Shown here in pieces: positions 51,632-59,520 of a stretch of DNA of 64,000 bases. Within the stretch, counting starts at the first letter, position 1; each line of letters opens with the position of its first letter. The position numbers were made by a program, and so were the translations under genes. This DNA is from Mesorhizobium sp. WSM4313 (lineage in GTDB: Bacteria; Pseudomonadota; Alphaproteobacteria; Rhizobiales; Rhizobiaceae): positions 124,001-188,000 of the forward strand of contig NZ_NSFT01000008.1 in NCBI RefSeq assembly GCF_002294725.1. The letters are read 5' to 3'. The notes under the pieces were generated by a model. The model ran no database searches. It saw only the letters and a list, made by a program, of their open reading frames with translations, and was not told the origin of the DNA.

Positions 51632-52372
51632 CTACGCCAGCCACCACCACAGGGCGCCGATGGCCAGCGCGATCAGGACCGCCACGCCGGCAAGCATCAG
51701 GTAAGATCCCACGATCATCTCGTTGATGATCTTCTTGATGCTGGCGCGGTCATTGAGGTTAGGGAAGGGTTCGTTGGGCAGCGCGACGCCGAGGAAATCG
51801 CAGAGCGGCGCCCAGCCGTCGCTGACCTTGAAGACAAGCAGCTTCTCAGGCGGCACCGCCGCCTTCACCTCGTCGACATAGGAATTGTAGCGCGCCACCG
51901 CTTTGTCGCGGTCGTTCATCACGCCCTTCAGCGTTCGGCCCCAGACCAGCTTGCGCGACATGTCGCCGAACTTGCGGCCGAACGGCGTCAGCCATTCCAG
52001 CACCCTGAACTGCCAGACATTCTCGGTGAAGTAGATCGTGTCGATGGTGCTGTCGTACCAGGCTTCGGCGCCGCGCGGATGCAGGGTCAGAAGCACCTTG
52101 GCTTCCGGATAGGCGGCCATCAGCTCGCGCCATACGCAGCAGCCCGGATTGTCGACGGTCGCCCGATAATTGGCGAAGACCCGGTTCCAGTCATGCTGCG
52201 CGCCGGGCGGGCTGTTCGCCACCTTGCGCCAGAAGTCGAGATGGCCCTTGTTGGCCTTGTTGATGATGACTTCCTGCATGTGGTAGCTCGGAAAGCCGAG
52301 CCTGTTCAGCGCGGCGAAAGTCGACCACGTGCCGGTGCGGCCGAAGCCGGCCCCGATGACCTCGAGCGTCAT
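51632..52372 (-). CDS. Sulfotransferase-like (Sulfotransfer_4) protein with C-terminal membrane tail
   Basis: A 246-residue P-loop protein. The 5'-phosphosulfate loop reads IGAGFGRTGTWSTFAALNRL at the N-terminus; the 3'-phosphate-binding Arg/Ser region is near KVLLTLHPRGAEAWYDSTID. The final 25 residues are a single hydrophobic helix (LMLAGVAVLIALAIGALWWW), giving a tail-anchored form with the catalytic part in the cytoplasm. Sulfotransferases of this family are often misannotated as epimerases. GGGGGA lies upstream of ATG 52372; the longer frame lacks support. Confidence 0.8.
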   Translation of the reverse strand: MTLEVIGAGFGRTGTWSTFAALNRLGFPSYHMQEVIINKANKGHLDFWRKVANSPPGAQHDWNRVFANYRATVDNPGCCVWRELMAAYPEAKVLLTLHPRGAEAWYDSTIDTIYFTENVWQFRVLEWLTPFGRKFGDMSRKLVWGRTLKGVMNDRDKAVARYNSYVDEVKAAVPPEKLLVFKVSDGWAPLCDFLGVALPNEPFPNLNDRASIKKIINEMIVGSYLMLAGVAVLIALAIGALWWWLA

Positions 52373-52560
52373 ACGCGTTCCCCCATTTGCTCCGGATTGA
52401 TTTTCTATCAACTTCCAGTTTCTGGTCATAATCGTGCGCTGGCCTTGCCGAGCGTGCAATGGCTTTTCATTAGCATTTGCGAAAATCTGTGGGCCAAATG
52501 TTGCCTGGACGATGAGCCATGACCGTTTTGTGTATTCACGCGAAAGGCCAGGCCTGATAA

Positions 52561-52581
52561 TAGGTCAACTAAGCTGACCTA
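52561..52581. promoter_or_regulatory. TAGGTCA-N7-TGACCTA palindrome upstream of the aminotransferase
   Basis: A perfect 7+7 base inverted repeat, TAGGTCA (52561-52567) and TGACCTA (52575-52581), ends 28 bases before the TTG start. The position and form fit an operator for a dimeric regulator such as a GntR- or Lrp-type protein. No dedicated regulator is adjacent. Confidence 0.5.
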
Positions 52582-52609
52582 AATAGAAGCACGCTGCGGG
52601 AGGTGCGTC

Positions 52610-53818
52610 TTGACCCTGTTGAACCTTCTGGCCTCGCGTTCCTCGCGCATGAAGGCTTCGGAAATCCGCGAGCTGTTGAAGCTGCTCGACCAGCCCGACA
52701 TCATCTCCTTCGCCGGCGGCATTCCCGACCCGTCGCTGTTTCCGGCCGAAGCCATCGGCGATGCCTACCAGGCCGTGCTGGGCGGCAAGGAGGCGGGCGC
52801 TGCGCTGCAGTACCAGGTCAGCGAGGGTTTCCTGCCGCTGCGCAAATGGCTGGCCGCCTATATGGGCAAGCTTGGCGTTCAATGCGACGAGGGCAACATC
52901 TTCATCACCTCCGGCTCGCAGCAGGCGCTCGACTATCTCGGCAAGCTCTTTTTGTCCCCCGGCGACACTGCGCTGGTGACATGGCCGACCTATCTCGGCG
53001 CGCTGCAGGCCTTCAACGCCTATGAGCCGCGCTACGACCGGCTGAACCCCGCCGGCGGCAACATGACGCCCGAGGCTTATCGCGCTGCAGCGGCGGCAAA
53101 TGGCGGCAAGGTGAAGTTCGCCTATCTGGTGCCGGATTTCGCCAACCCGACCGGCAATACGCTGGATGCCGAGCAGCGCGAGGCGGTGCTCGACCTCGCC
53201 GGCGAGCTCGACATCGCCGTCATTGAGGATGCCGCCTACCGCGCGCTGCGCTATGACGGCGAGGGCGAACCGCCGATCCTTGCGCTCGATTGCGCCCGCT
53301 CCGGCGGCATCGATCATGCACGCACGCTCTATTGCGGGTCGTTCTCGAAGATACTGTCGCCCGGTATGCGCGTCGGCTGGGTCTGCGCGCCGCGCCATGT
53401 GGTGGAAAAACTGGTGCTGATGAAGCAGGCGTCCGACCTGCACAGCCCCTCGATCAACCAGATGGTCATGCACCGCGTCGCCGAAGCCATTTTCGACGCC
53501 CAGGTGGAAAAGCTGATCGGCGCCTACCGAAAGCGCCGCGATGCGCTGCTTTCCGCGCTGGAAGCCGACATGCCCCCCGGCATTTCCTGGAACCGTCCGG
53601 ACGGCGGCATGTTCGTCTGGCTGACGCTGCCGCAAGGCACGGATGCCACCGAGCTGCTGGCGCGCTCGATCAACGAGGCGCGCGTCGCCTTCGTGCCGGG
53701 CAACGCCTTCTACGCCGACGGCACCGGCCGCAACACGCTGCGCATGTCATTCACGCTTGCCGACGACCGCGCGGTGAACGAAGGCGTGCCGAGACTGGCA
53801 AAGCTGCTGCGGGGCTGA
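52610..53818 (+). CDS. PLP-dependent aminotransferase (class I/II, 2-aminoadipate/LysN-like)
   Basis: A 402-residue fold-type I enzyme. Substrate/PLP motifs: FITSGSQQALDYLGKLFLSP near residue 105, YLVPDFANPTGNTLD near 180, and the PLP lysine in YCGSFSKILSPGMRVGWV (Lys near residue 246). The C-terminal half has the MFVWLTLPQGTDATELL pattern. It resembles the MocR-free 2-aminoadipate/alpha-aminoadipate transaminase group. The TTG start has GGGAGGTG about 5 bases upstream. Confidence 0.9.
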   Translation: MTLLNLLASRSSRMKASEIRELLKLLDQPDIISFAGGIPDPSLFPAEAIGDAYQAVLGGKEAGAALQYQVSEGFLPLRKWLAAYMGKLGVQCDEGNIFITSGSQQALDYLGKLFLSPGDTALVTWPTYLGALQAFNAYEPRYDRLNPAGGNMTPEAYRAAAAANGGKVKFAYLVPDFANPTGNTLDAEQREAVLDLAGELDIAVIEDAAYRALRYDGEGEPPILALDCARSGGIDHARTLYCGSFSKILSPGMRVGWVCAPRHVVEKLVLMKQASDLHSPSINQMVMHRVAEAIFDAQVEKLIGAYRKRRDALLSALEADMPPGISWNRPDGGMFVWLTLPQGTDATELLARSINEARVAFVPGNAFYADGTGRNTLRMSFTLADDRAVNEGVPRLAKLLRG

Positions 53819-53853
53819 TCCTCAAGGAGAGATCAGCAGCCGGCCGTCCACTC

Positions 53854-53893
53854 GCGCAGGCGTGATTGGTCGTGCGCAGGCGTGATTGTCCGC
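53854..53893 (+). repeat. Tandem 20-bp direct duplication
   Basis: GCGCAGGCGTGATTGGTCGT (53854-53873) is followed directly by GCGCAGGCGTGATTGTCCGC (53874-53893), 17 of 20 bases identical. It lies between the aminotransferase stop and the small-RNA-like segment. Confidence 0.7.
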
Positions 53894-54015
53894 GCGCCCG
53901 ATTCCTCGGCTAGTGTCGCGACCGATCCAACCCCCTGGATCGACCCGGCCGTAGGGTCCCACCTCCACGGTCCGAACGAAAGAGCCCCGACGGCCTCCAC
54001 CGGCGGGGCTTTTTC
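53894..54015 (+). ncRNA. Possible small RNA ending in a strong terminator
   Basis: The segment before the terminator holds internal pairs (GATCCAACCCCCTGGATC) and a C-rich unpaired tract ACCTCCAC, resembling anti-Shine-Dalgarno seeds of rhizobial regulatory RNAs. The terminator is 165 bases past the aminotransferase stop, so it is not obviously that gene's own. Boundaries are guesses; expression is not shown by sequence. Confidence 0.3.
53983..54015 (+). terminator. Rho-independent terminator
   Basis: AGCCCCGACGG pairs with CGGCGGGGCT (54001-54010) and is followed by TTTTTC. The 9-10 bp GC-rich stem plus U-run is a standard intrinsic terminator on the plus strand. Confidence 0.8.
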
Positions 54016-54096
54016 ATTGTCCCGGCAGGCGGCCGCGCTAGCTTGCCCTTTTTCGGGCCGCTTTTCGGCTACGCTGCGTCATTCAGGGAGGATCAG

Positions 54097-54642
54097 ATGA
54101 CCTTGCGCCTCGGCTTCACTTTGCTTGCCCTTGTCGCCTTCGCCAGTCAGGCGGCGGCCTTCGAGATATCCAGCCCGTCGGTGTCGAACGGCAAATGGGA
54201 CGCGAAATATCTCGGCGACAAAGCCGGCTGCGGCGGGCAGAGCGTCTCGATCGCGCTTGCCTGGAAGGATCCGCCGGCCGGAACGAAAAGCTACGCGCTG
54301 ACCATGTTCGACACCGATGCCAATGGCGGCAAGGGCTTCTGGCACTGGCTGGCCTGGAACATCCCGGCGAGCGCCAAGGGTCTGCGCGAAGGCGCCGGCG
54401 CGCAGGGTGGCAAGCGCATGCCCAAGGGCTCCGTGCAGGGCAAAGGCGGCGTCGGTCGCGCCGGCTATTTCGGCCCGTGCCCGCCGCCCGGCAGCGGCGA
54501 CCATCACTATGTCTTCACGCTCTATGCGCTGGGTGAAAAGACATTGCGCATACCGGCCAACCCCTTGCCGGAGATGATCTCGGTCGCCGCTAAAAGCTCT
54601 GCGCTCGGCCAGGCGACCGTGACATACACATATGGGAGGTAA
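54097..54642 (+). CDS. YbhB/YbcL family (PEBP/Raf-kinase-inhibitor-like) secreted protein
   Basis: A 181-residue protein with a signal peptide (LGFTLLALVAFASQAAAFE). The PEBP ligand-pocket motifs follow: LTMFDTDANGGKGFWHWLAW (DPDAP-like region) and GYFGPCPPPGSGDHHYVFTL (GxxGPCPP...H). PEBP proteins bind phospholipids or anions; the bacterial role is poorly known. GGGAGG lies upstream of ATG 54097, so longer in-frame starts are not used. Confidence 0.88.
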   Translation: MTLRLGFTLLALVAFASQAAAFEISSPSVSNGKWDAKYLGDKAGCGGQSVSIALAWKDPPAGTKSYALTMFDTDANGGKGFWHWLAWNIPASAKGLREGAGAQGGKRMPKGSVQGKGGVGRAGYFGPCPPPGSGDHHYVFTLYALGEKTLRIPANPLPEMISVAAKSSALGQATVTYTYGR

Positions 54643-54652
54643 CGGGGCGGCC

Positions 54653-54676
54653 AATCTCCCGCACGAGGGCGAGATT
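54653..54676. repeat. Short hairpin between convergent genes
   Basis: AATCTCCC and GGGcGAGATT flank a GC-rich loop in the 37-base gap between the PEBP gene and the convergent glutathione transferase gene. It is a degenerate AATCTCCC repeat core. Confidence 0.4.
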
Positions 54677-54679
54677 ACA

Positions 54680-55549
54680 TTACTCCGCCGCTTGCAGCTT
54701 ATCCTGCGTCTTCGTCTCGAAGTCGCTGGCGTCGTGGCGCTCGCGCAGCTGGAAGGCCGGATCGCCGGACATGCGGTTGACCATGCGGCCGCGCTTCACC
54801 GCAGGCCGCGCGTCGATCGCGTCGGCCCAGCGCTGCACGTTCTTGTATTCGTGCACCGAGAGGAACTCGGCGGAGTTGGTGTAGCTGCGGCCCTTGGCAA
54901 GCCCGCCATACCAGGGCCAGACCGCAATATCGGCGATCGTGTAGTCGGGACCCGCGAGATATTCGCTCTCCGCCAGCCGGCGGTCGAGCACATCCATCTG
55001 CCGTTTGGTCTCCATGGCGAAGCGGTCGATGGCGTATTCGATCTTTTCGGGCGCATAGGCATAGAAATGGCCGAAGCCGCCGCCGAGATAAGGCGCCGAG
55101 CCCATCTGCCAGAACAGCCATGAGAAGGTTTCCGCGCGCGCCGCGCGTTCGGTCGGCAGGAATGCGCCGAACTTCTCGGCGAGGTAGGTGAGGATCGAGC
55201 CGGATTCGAACACGCGCACCGGCTTCGGCTCGCTATGGTCCATCAGCGCCGGGATCTTCGAATTAGGATTGACCTCGACAAAGCCCGAGCCGAACTGGTC
55301 GCCGTCGCTGATCTTGATCAGCCAGGCATCGTATTCCGCACCCTTGTGGCCGAGCGCCAGAAGCTCCTCCAGCATGATCGTCACTTTCTGGCCATTGGGC
55401 GTGGCCAGCGAGTAGAGCTGCAGCGGGTGCTTGCCGACCGGCAGTTTCTTGTCATGCGTGGGGCCCGCGATCGGCCGGTTTATCGAGGCGAACTCACCGC
55501 CATTTGGCTTGTTCCAGGTCCAGACTTTCGGCGGGACGTATTGGTTCAT
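54680..55549 (-). CDS. yghU: YghU-type glutathione transferase/disulfide reductase
   Basis: A 289-residue protein of the Nu-class (YghU/YfcG-like) GST group, with an N-terminal extension (YVPPKVWTWNKPNGGEFASI) that is diagnostic for YghU. Thioredoxin-fold core: LYSLATPNGQKVTIMLEELL, cis-Pro NPNSKIPALMD and ESGSILTYLAEKFG. The helical domain has DYTIADIAVWPWYGG. Members bind two glutathiones and act as disulfide-bond reductases. ATG 55549 with AAGG about 8 bases upstream is chosen over ATG 55582. Confidence 0.88.
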   Translation of the reverse strand: MNQYVPPKVWTWNKPNGGEFASINRPIAGPTHDKKLPVGKHPLQLYSLATPNGQKVTIMLEELLALGHKGAEYDAWLIKISDGDQFGSGFVEVNPNSKIPALMDHSEPKPVRVFESGSILTYLAEKFGAFLPTERAARAETFSWLFWQMGSAPYLGGGFGHFYAYAPEKIEYAIDRFAMETKRQMDVLDRRLAESEYLAGPDYTIADIAVWPWYGGLAKGRSYTNSAEFLSVHEYKNVQRWADAIDARPAVKRGRMVNRMSGDPAFQLRERHDASDFETKTQDKLQAAE

Positions 55550-55751
55550 GTTGAAGGCCTTGTGTTTCGTGAAGGGCGGCATCTGCCACCGATGCCGATA
55601 GACTTAGGTGCGGTTCCGCGCGCGTCAAAGAAAAAAGTTCAATCTTCGTTGAACTAGCGCTTATGCCAGCTTGGGCGAGGGGAAATCCGCCCTTGCACGG
55701 CGCTCCTTCGGCCATACTTATAGGCAGAGACCCGCAACGCAGGATGGATCG

Positions 55752-56654
55752 ATGACCATCGAGAAAATTTCGCGCTCCGTTGTTGCCGTGCGCGCCACGG
55801 TTCCGGACGACGCCTTCACCGCCAATGCGCTGGGCACGCGCCGCGAGGGCAGCGGCGTGGTGATCCGCGACAATGGGCTGGTGCTCACCATCGGCTACCT
55901 CATCACCGAGGCCGAGGAAGTGTGGCTGACCGACCAGGATGGCCGTGTGGTGGCCGCGCATGCGCTGGCTTACGACCAGGAGACCGGCTTCGGCCTCGTG
56001 CAGGCGCTGTCGCCGCTCGGCCTGCCGGCTGTCCAGCTCGGCAATGCCAGGAAAGCCAAGATCGGCGATGCCGTGACGCTCGCCGACGGAATCGGCCAGC
56101 AGGTCGATGCCCACATCGTGACCAAGCAGGAATTCGCCGGCTATTGGGAGTATCTGATCGACGAGGCGATCTTCACGGCGCCCGCGCATCCGTCCTGGGG
56201 CGGCGCCGCGCTGTTCGACCGCGCCGGCAAGCTGCTCGGCGTCGGCTCGCTGCGCCTGCAGATGAGCCGCGCCGGCGAGGTAGCCGACATCAACATGGTC
56301 GTGCCTATCGATCTTCTGACGCCGATCCTCGACGATCTGATCAAGCGCGGCCAGGCGGCGAAGGCGCCGCGTCCGTGGCTCGGCGCCTTCTCGGCCGAGT
56401 CGAACGGCATGGTGGTGGTGATGAGCGTCGCCGAAGGCGGCCCGGCCGCACAGGCGGGCTTGCGCCAGGGCGACATCATCTCCGATGTGCGCGACGGCGA
56501 AGTCGATGGTCTGGCCGATTTCTACAGGAAACTCTGGCAGAACCCGGCCGGTGCGGAAATTCCGCTGCGCGTCGTGCGCGACGGCCGCGAGACATGGCTG
56601 CGCGTCAAATCCGCGGACCGCAATTCCTTCCTGAAGAAGCCGCAGCTGCAGTAG
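55752..56654 (+). CDS. HtrA/DegP-like protein with PDZ domain, catalytically inactive
   Basis: A 300-residue protein with the S1C trypsin fold (about 5-195) and one PDZ domain (about 205-285, GLRQGDIISDVRDGEVDGL). The triad is lost: the usual TNNH is TIGY (Tyr49), the Asp of ETDLA is Gly79 in ETGFG, and GNSGG is PSWGG (Trp149). No signal peptide is present, so it may be cytoplasmic. It probably serves as a binding or scaffold protein. A LysR gene follows 13 bases downstream and may be co-transcribed. Confidence 0.82.
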   Translation: MTIEKISRSVVAVRATVPDDAFTANALGTRREGSGVVIRDNGLVLTIGYLITEAEEVWLTDQDGRVVAAHALAYDQETGFGLVQALSPLGLPAVQLGNARKAKIGDAVTLADGIGQQVDAHIVTKQEFAGYWEYLIDEAIFTAPAHPSWGGAALFDRAGKLLGVGSLRLQMSRAGEVADINMVVPIDLLTPILDDLIKRGQAAKAPRPWLGAFSAESNGMVVVMSVAEGGPAAQAGLRQGDIISDVRDGEVDGLADFYRKLWQNPAGAEIPLRVVRDGRETWLRVKSADRNSFLKKPQLQ

Positions 56655-56667
56655 GCTCGGAGCGCCG

Positions 56668-57618
56668 GTGCATCCCAGGCTGCTGAAGACCTTTCTCGCG
56701 GTCGCGCGTACCCGCAACGTCACGCGCGCGGCGCAGGAGATCCATCTCGCCCAGTCGAGCGTCAGCGACCAGATCCAGGCGCTGGAGACTGAGCTTGGCG
56801 CCAGTCTCTTCACCCGCTCGCGGCAGGGGCTCACCCTGACGCCGGCCGGCGAGGCGCTGAAACCCTATGCCGAGGAGCTGCTGGCGCTCGCCGGCGACGC
56901 GCGGGCCGCCATCGATGCCACGAGGGCCGGGACGGCCGGCACAGTGTCGATCGGCGCGCTGGAAACCATCGCCTCGGCAAGGCTGGCCGGCTGGCTTGCC
57001 GGCTTCCGCGCCGGTCATCCGGACATCGACATCAAGCTGAAGATAGCCGGAAGCGGCGAGTTGCTGCGCAGGCTGGGCGACGGCGAGATCGACGTCGCTT
57101 TCTGCTTCGAGCGGCCCCCAGAGATCGATGTTGGTGAGACGGACCGCCGCCTTGCCAGGCGCGTCGTGGCGGTCGAGCCGCTGGCGCTGATAGCGCCGCC
57201 CGGCGACAATCGCGCGGATGTCGATCTGGCGACGCTGGCCGAGAAGCATTTCGTCGCCACCGAGACAGGCTGCGTCTACCGCGCCATGGTCGACAAGGCA
57301 TTCGCCGAGGCAGGCCTCGGCAATCCCAACCTCGCCGCCGAAGCCGGCAGCATCGACGCAATTGCCGGGCTGGTGGCGGCCGGCGCTGGCTTTGGTCTCG
57401 TTCCGCGGATCGCGGTCGCCGCCGCGATCGATCGCGGCGAGGTGGCCGAGCTTGCCTGGCCTGGGGCGGTCCGCTCGGCGGACGTGGTGATGATCTGGCG
57501 CCGCCGGCGCGTCCAGCCGCCGGCGCTAAAGGCACTGCTCACCGCTTTAGGGGAGGGCTTCACCTTGGTCACGCCAGGCGGTGCCCGCCCTCGACATGCA
57601 GCGTCTCTCCCGTCGTAA
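56668..57618 (+). CDS. LysR family transcriptional regulator
   Basis: A 316-residue LTTR with N-terminal HTH (FLAVARTRNVTRAAQEIHLA, then QSSVSDQIQALETELG) and an effector domain. The start is GTG 56668 with GGAG about 5 bases upstream. It follows the inactive HtrA-like gene in the same direction, and its 3' end overlaps the convergent SDR gene by 50 bases (57569-57618). The target genes are unknown; the SDR is one candidate. Confidence 0.88.
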   Translation: MHPRLLKTFLAVARTRNVTRAAQEIHLAQSSVSDQIQALETELGASLFTRSRQGLTLTPAGEALKPYAEELLALAGDARAAIDATRAGTAGTVSIGALETIASARLAGWLAGFRAGHPDIDIKLKIAGSGELLRRLGDGEIDVAFCFERPPEIDVGETDRRLARRVVAVEPLALIAPPGDNRADVDLATLAEKHFVATETGCVYRAMVDKAFAEAGLGNPNLAAEAGSIDAIAGLVAAGAGFGLVPRIAVAAAIDRGEVAELAWPGAVRSADVVMIWRRRRVQPPALKALLTALGEGFTLVTPGGARPRHAASLPS

Positions 57619-58297
57619 AGCCATTGCCGATCAGGAAGCGGATTGCGTCGGCGATGTCCTCCGGCTTTCCGACCCGACCCACCGGCAGTCGTTTCGCCAT
57701 CGCCGCAAGCGTGTCGTCCTTTTTGTCGCCGGCGACGAACTCCCAGATCGGCGTGTCGACCCAGCCGGGCGAGACGGCGTTGACCCGGATCGGCGCCAGT
57801 TCGACGGCCAAAGCCCGCACCAGCCCGTCCAATGCGGCGTTGACGGCGGCGACGACCGAGCCGCGCGCCGCCGGCCGGTGGGCGGCAATGCCCGAGACGA
57901 AGGTGAGCGAGCCGGCTGGCGGCAGCTTCGGCGCGCCGTGCTTGGCGAGCAAAAGCGGCCCGTAGAACTTGCTTTCCACCACCTTTTGCGCGGCTGAAAG
58001 CTCGATCTCGGGCAACAGCCGGTAGGCGCCCTCGATATCGGCCGCCGTGCTGACGATGTGGTCAAGCCTGCCGATGCGCTGAAACAGTGCGGCGACCTCA
58101 TCCTCGCGGCTGATATCGACCACGGCTGTTTCGAGCGTGCCCGGCTGGCCCAGTCCTTCCCGCGCCGCGTCCAGCTTCGCTTCGCCGCGCCCGGCGATGA
58201 TGACGTGCGCGCCTTCCTCAAGGCATCGCCTGGCGAGCGCCAGCCCCATGCCCGAGCTGCCGCCGACGATGAGGATTTTTTGCTTCTCCATGTCCAT
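57569..58297 (-). CDS. SDR-fold protein lacking the catalytic Tyr-Lys pair
   Basis: A 242-residue Rossmann-fold protein with the cofactor motif ILIVGGSSGMGLALARR (TGxxxGxG type) and the C-terminal SDR core (VNAVSPGWVDTP, FTTGETLHVEGG). The expected Y-x3-K reads V149-AAV-N153 after a retained Ser135, and the NNAG motif reads STAAD, so normal SDR reduction is doubtful. ATG 58297 follows an AAGGAAAGG site. It is convergent with and overlaps the LysR gene. Confidence 0.78.
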   Translation of the reverse strand: MDMEKQKILIVGGSSGMGLALARRCLEEGAHVIIAGRGEAKLDAAREGLGQPGTLETAVVDISREDEVAALFQRIGRLDHIVSTAADIEGAYRLLPEIELSAAQKVVESKFYGPLLLAKHGAPKLPPAGSLTFVSGIAAHRPAARGSVVAAVNAALDGLVRALAVELAPIRVNAVSPGWVDTPIWEFVAGDKKDDTLAAMAKRLPVGRVGKPEDIADAIRFLIGNGFTTGETLHVEGGHRLA

Positions 58298-58480
58298 GCC
58301 TTTCCTTTGCATGGAGGAGGTTTGGCAGACCCAGGCGCGAAGCGGAAACGGAAGAAATCGATGGTGGTATCGGAGCCTCCGATGGCATCATGTACCGCCT
58401 GCTGACAGAAACTGGCACCAGGGCAGCGCTACAAAAGCATCGGAATCATCCACACTGTTGCGACGAAAGACGAGGTGACG

Positions 58481-59077
58481 ATGGCGCCGATCAAGGTCGA
58501 TCCGAACAAGGTGCGCGAATTCGCGGATGCCGAAAGCTTCTATGCCTGGCTTGCCGACAACCACGCCAGCGAAAGCGAGGTCTGGATCAAGATCCACAAG
58601 GTCGGTTCTGGTCTCGCCTCGATCACGCCAAAGGAGGCGATCGACGTCGTGCTTTGCTTCGGCTGGATCGACGCGGTGCGCAAGTCGCTCGACGAGAGGA
58701 GTTTCCTGCAGCGCTACACGCCGCGCGGCAGGAAGAGCATCTGGAGCAAGATCAACATCGACAATGTCGCGCGCCTGATCGAGGCGGACCGCATGACCGA
58801 GCATGGCCTCAAGCAGGTCGAGGCCGCCAAGGCCGACGGTCGCTGGGACCGCGCCTATGGCGGATCGAAGGAGATGACCATCCCGCCCGACCTGCAGGCC
58901 GCGATCGATGCCGAACCGAAGGCGAAAGCGGTGCTGGAGAAGCTTTCGGCACAGAACCGCTTCGCGCTCGCCTTCCGCGTCCACAACATGAAGACCGAGG
59001 CCGGCCGCAAGAAGAAGATTGCTGATCTGGTGGCGATGTTGACGCGCGGCGAGACGATCCACCCGCAGAAGAAGTAA
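58481..59077 (+). CDS. YdeI/OmpD-associated family protein
   Basis: A 198-residue soluble protein with the YdeI pattern: FADAESFYAWLADNHASESE, VWIKIHKVGSGLASITPKEA, VLCFGWIDAVRKSLD and YTPRGRKSIWSKINIDNVAR. Family members are linked to resistance to cationic peptides and to iron or stress responses, but the biochemical role is unknown. ATG 58481 has GAGGT about 4 bases upstream; GTG 58475 is an alternative. It ends before a strong terminator. Confidence 0.85.
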   Translation: MAPIKVDPNKVREFADAESFYAWLADNHASESEVWIKIHKVGSGLASITPKEAIDVVLCFGWIDAVRKSLDERSFLQRYTPRGRKSIWSKINIDNVARLIEADRMTEHGLKQVEAAKADGRWDRAYGGSKEMTIPPDLQAAIDAEPKAKAVLEKLSAQNRFALAFRVHNMKTEAGRKKKIADLVAMLTRGETIHPQKK

Positions 59078-59125
59078 GACATGATCCCGAAATGGTTGCA
59101 GGGTTGCCCACTAAGTCCGCAAACA

Positions 59126-59157
59126 AAAACGCCGCCCGGGAGGGAGGGCGGCGTTTT
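59126..59157. terminator. Bidirectional intrinsic terminator
   Basis: AAAACGCCGCCC (59126-59137) and GGGCGGCGTTTT (59146-59157) form a perfect 12-bp stem with an 8-base loop. The T-run on either strand allows termination of both the YdeI gene (plus) and the His-rich gene (minus). Confidence 0.85.
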
Positions 59158-59232
59158 CGGGAAGCGATGATCCTGAACCCTTAGCAAGCGGTCTCGGATC
59201 ATCCGGTCATGAAGGCCGCAACGCGTCAGGCC

Positions 59233-59520
59233 TTATGCGGCCTTCTTCGCAACATGCTTCTTCATCACATGGTGCTTGCGCACGTGGTGCTTCTTCACGT
59301 GATGATGCTTGCGAGCATGATGACGGTGGTGCTTCCTGAGCTTCTTGTGCGGGCCATTGGCGGCAGGCTTCGCCGTCTCGGTGGCCGAGGCCGGAGCAGT
59401 GGTCGTGGCGGTCGTCGTGGTCGCAGCGGGTGCGGCGTTGGCTTCGGTGGTGCCGAGCGCCGGCACCGCGAAAGCGAGGGCGATGGCCAGGCCGAGTGCG
59501 GAAAGAAGGGTCTTTTTCAT
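59233..59520 (-). CDS. Small secreted His/Lys-rich protein
   Basis: A 95-residue protein with a signal peptide (KKTLLSALGLAIALAFAVPA, then a cleavage region near TEANAAP). A Thr/Ala-rich linker follows, and the last 40 residues are dominated by HH pairs and lysines (KHHRHHARKHHHVKKHHVRK), with 13 His in total. A metal- or polyanion-binding periplasmic role is plausible. The ATG at 59520 has AAGGA about 9 bases upstream. Confidence 0.75.
   Translation of the reverse strand: MKKTLLSALGLAIALAFAVPALGTTEANAAPAATTTTATTTAPASATETAKPAANGPHKKLRKHHRHHARKHHHVKKHHVRKHHVMKKHVAKKAA

Noticed and set aside
53983..54015. Terminator belonging to the aminotransferase alone
   Set aside because: It is 165 bases past the stop, with a duplication and a foldable segment between, so an independent transcript is at least as likely; reported as a candidate only.
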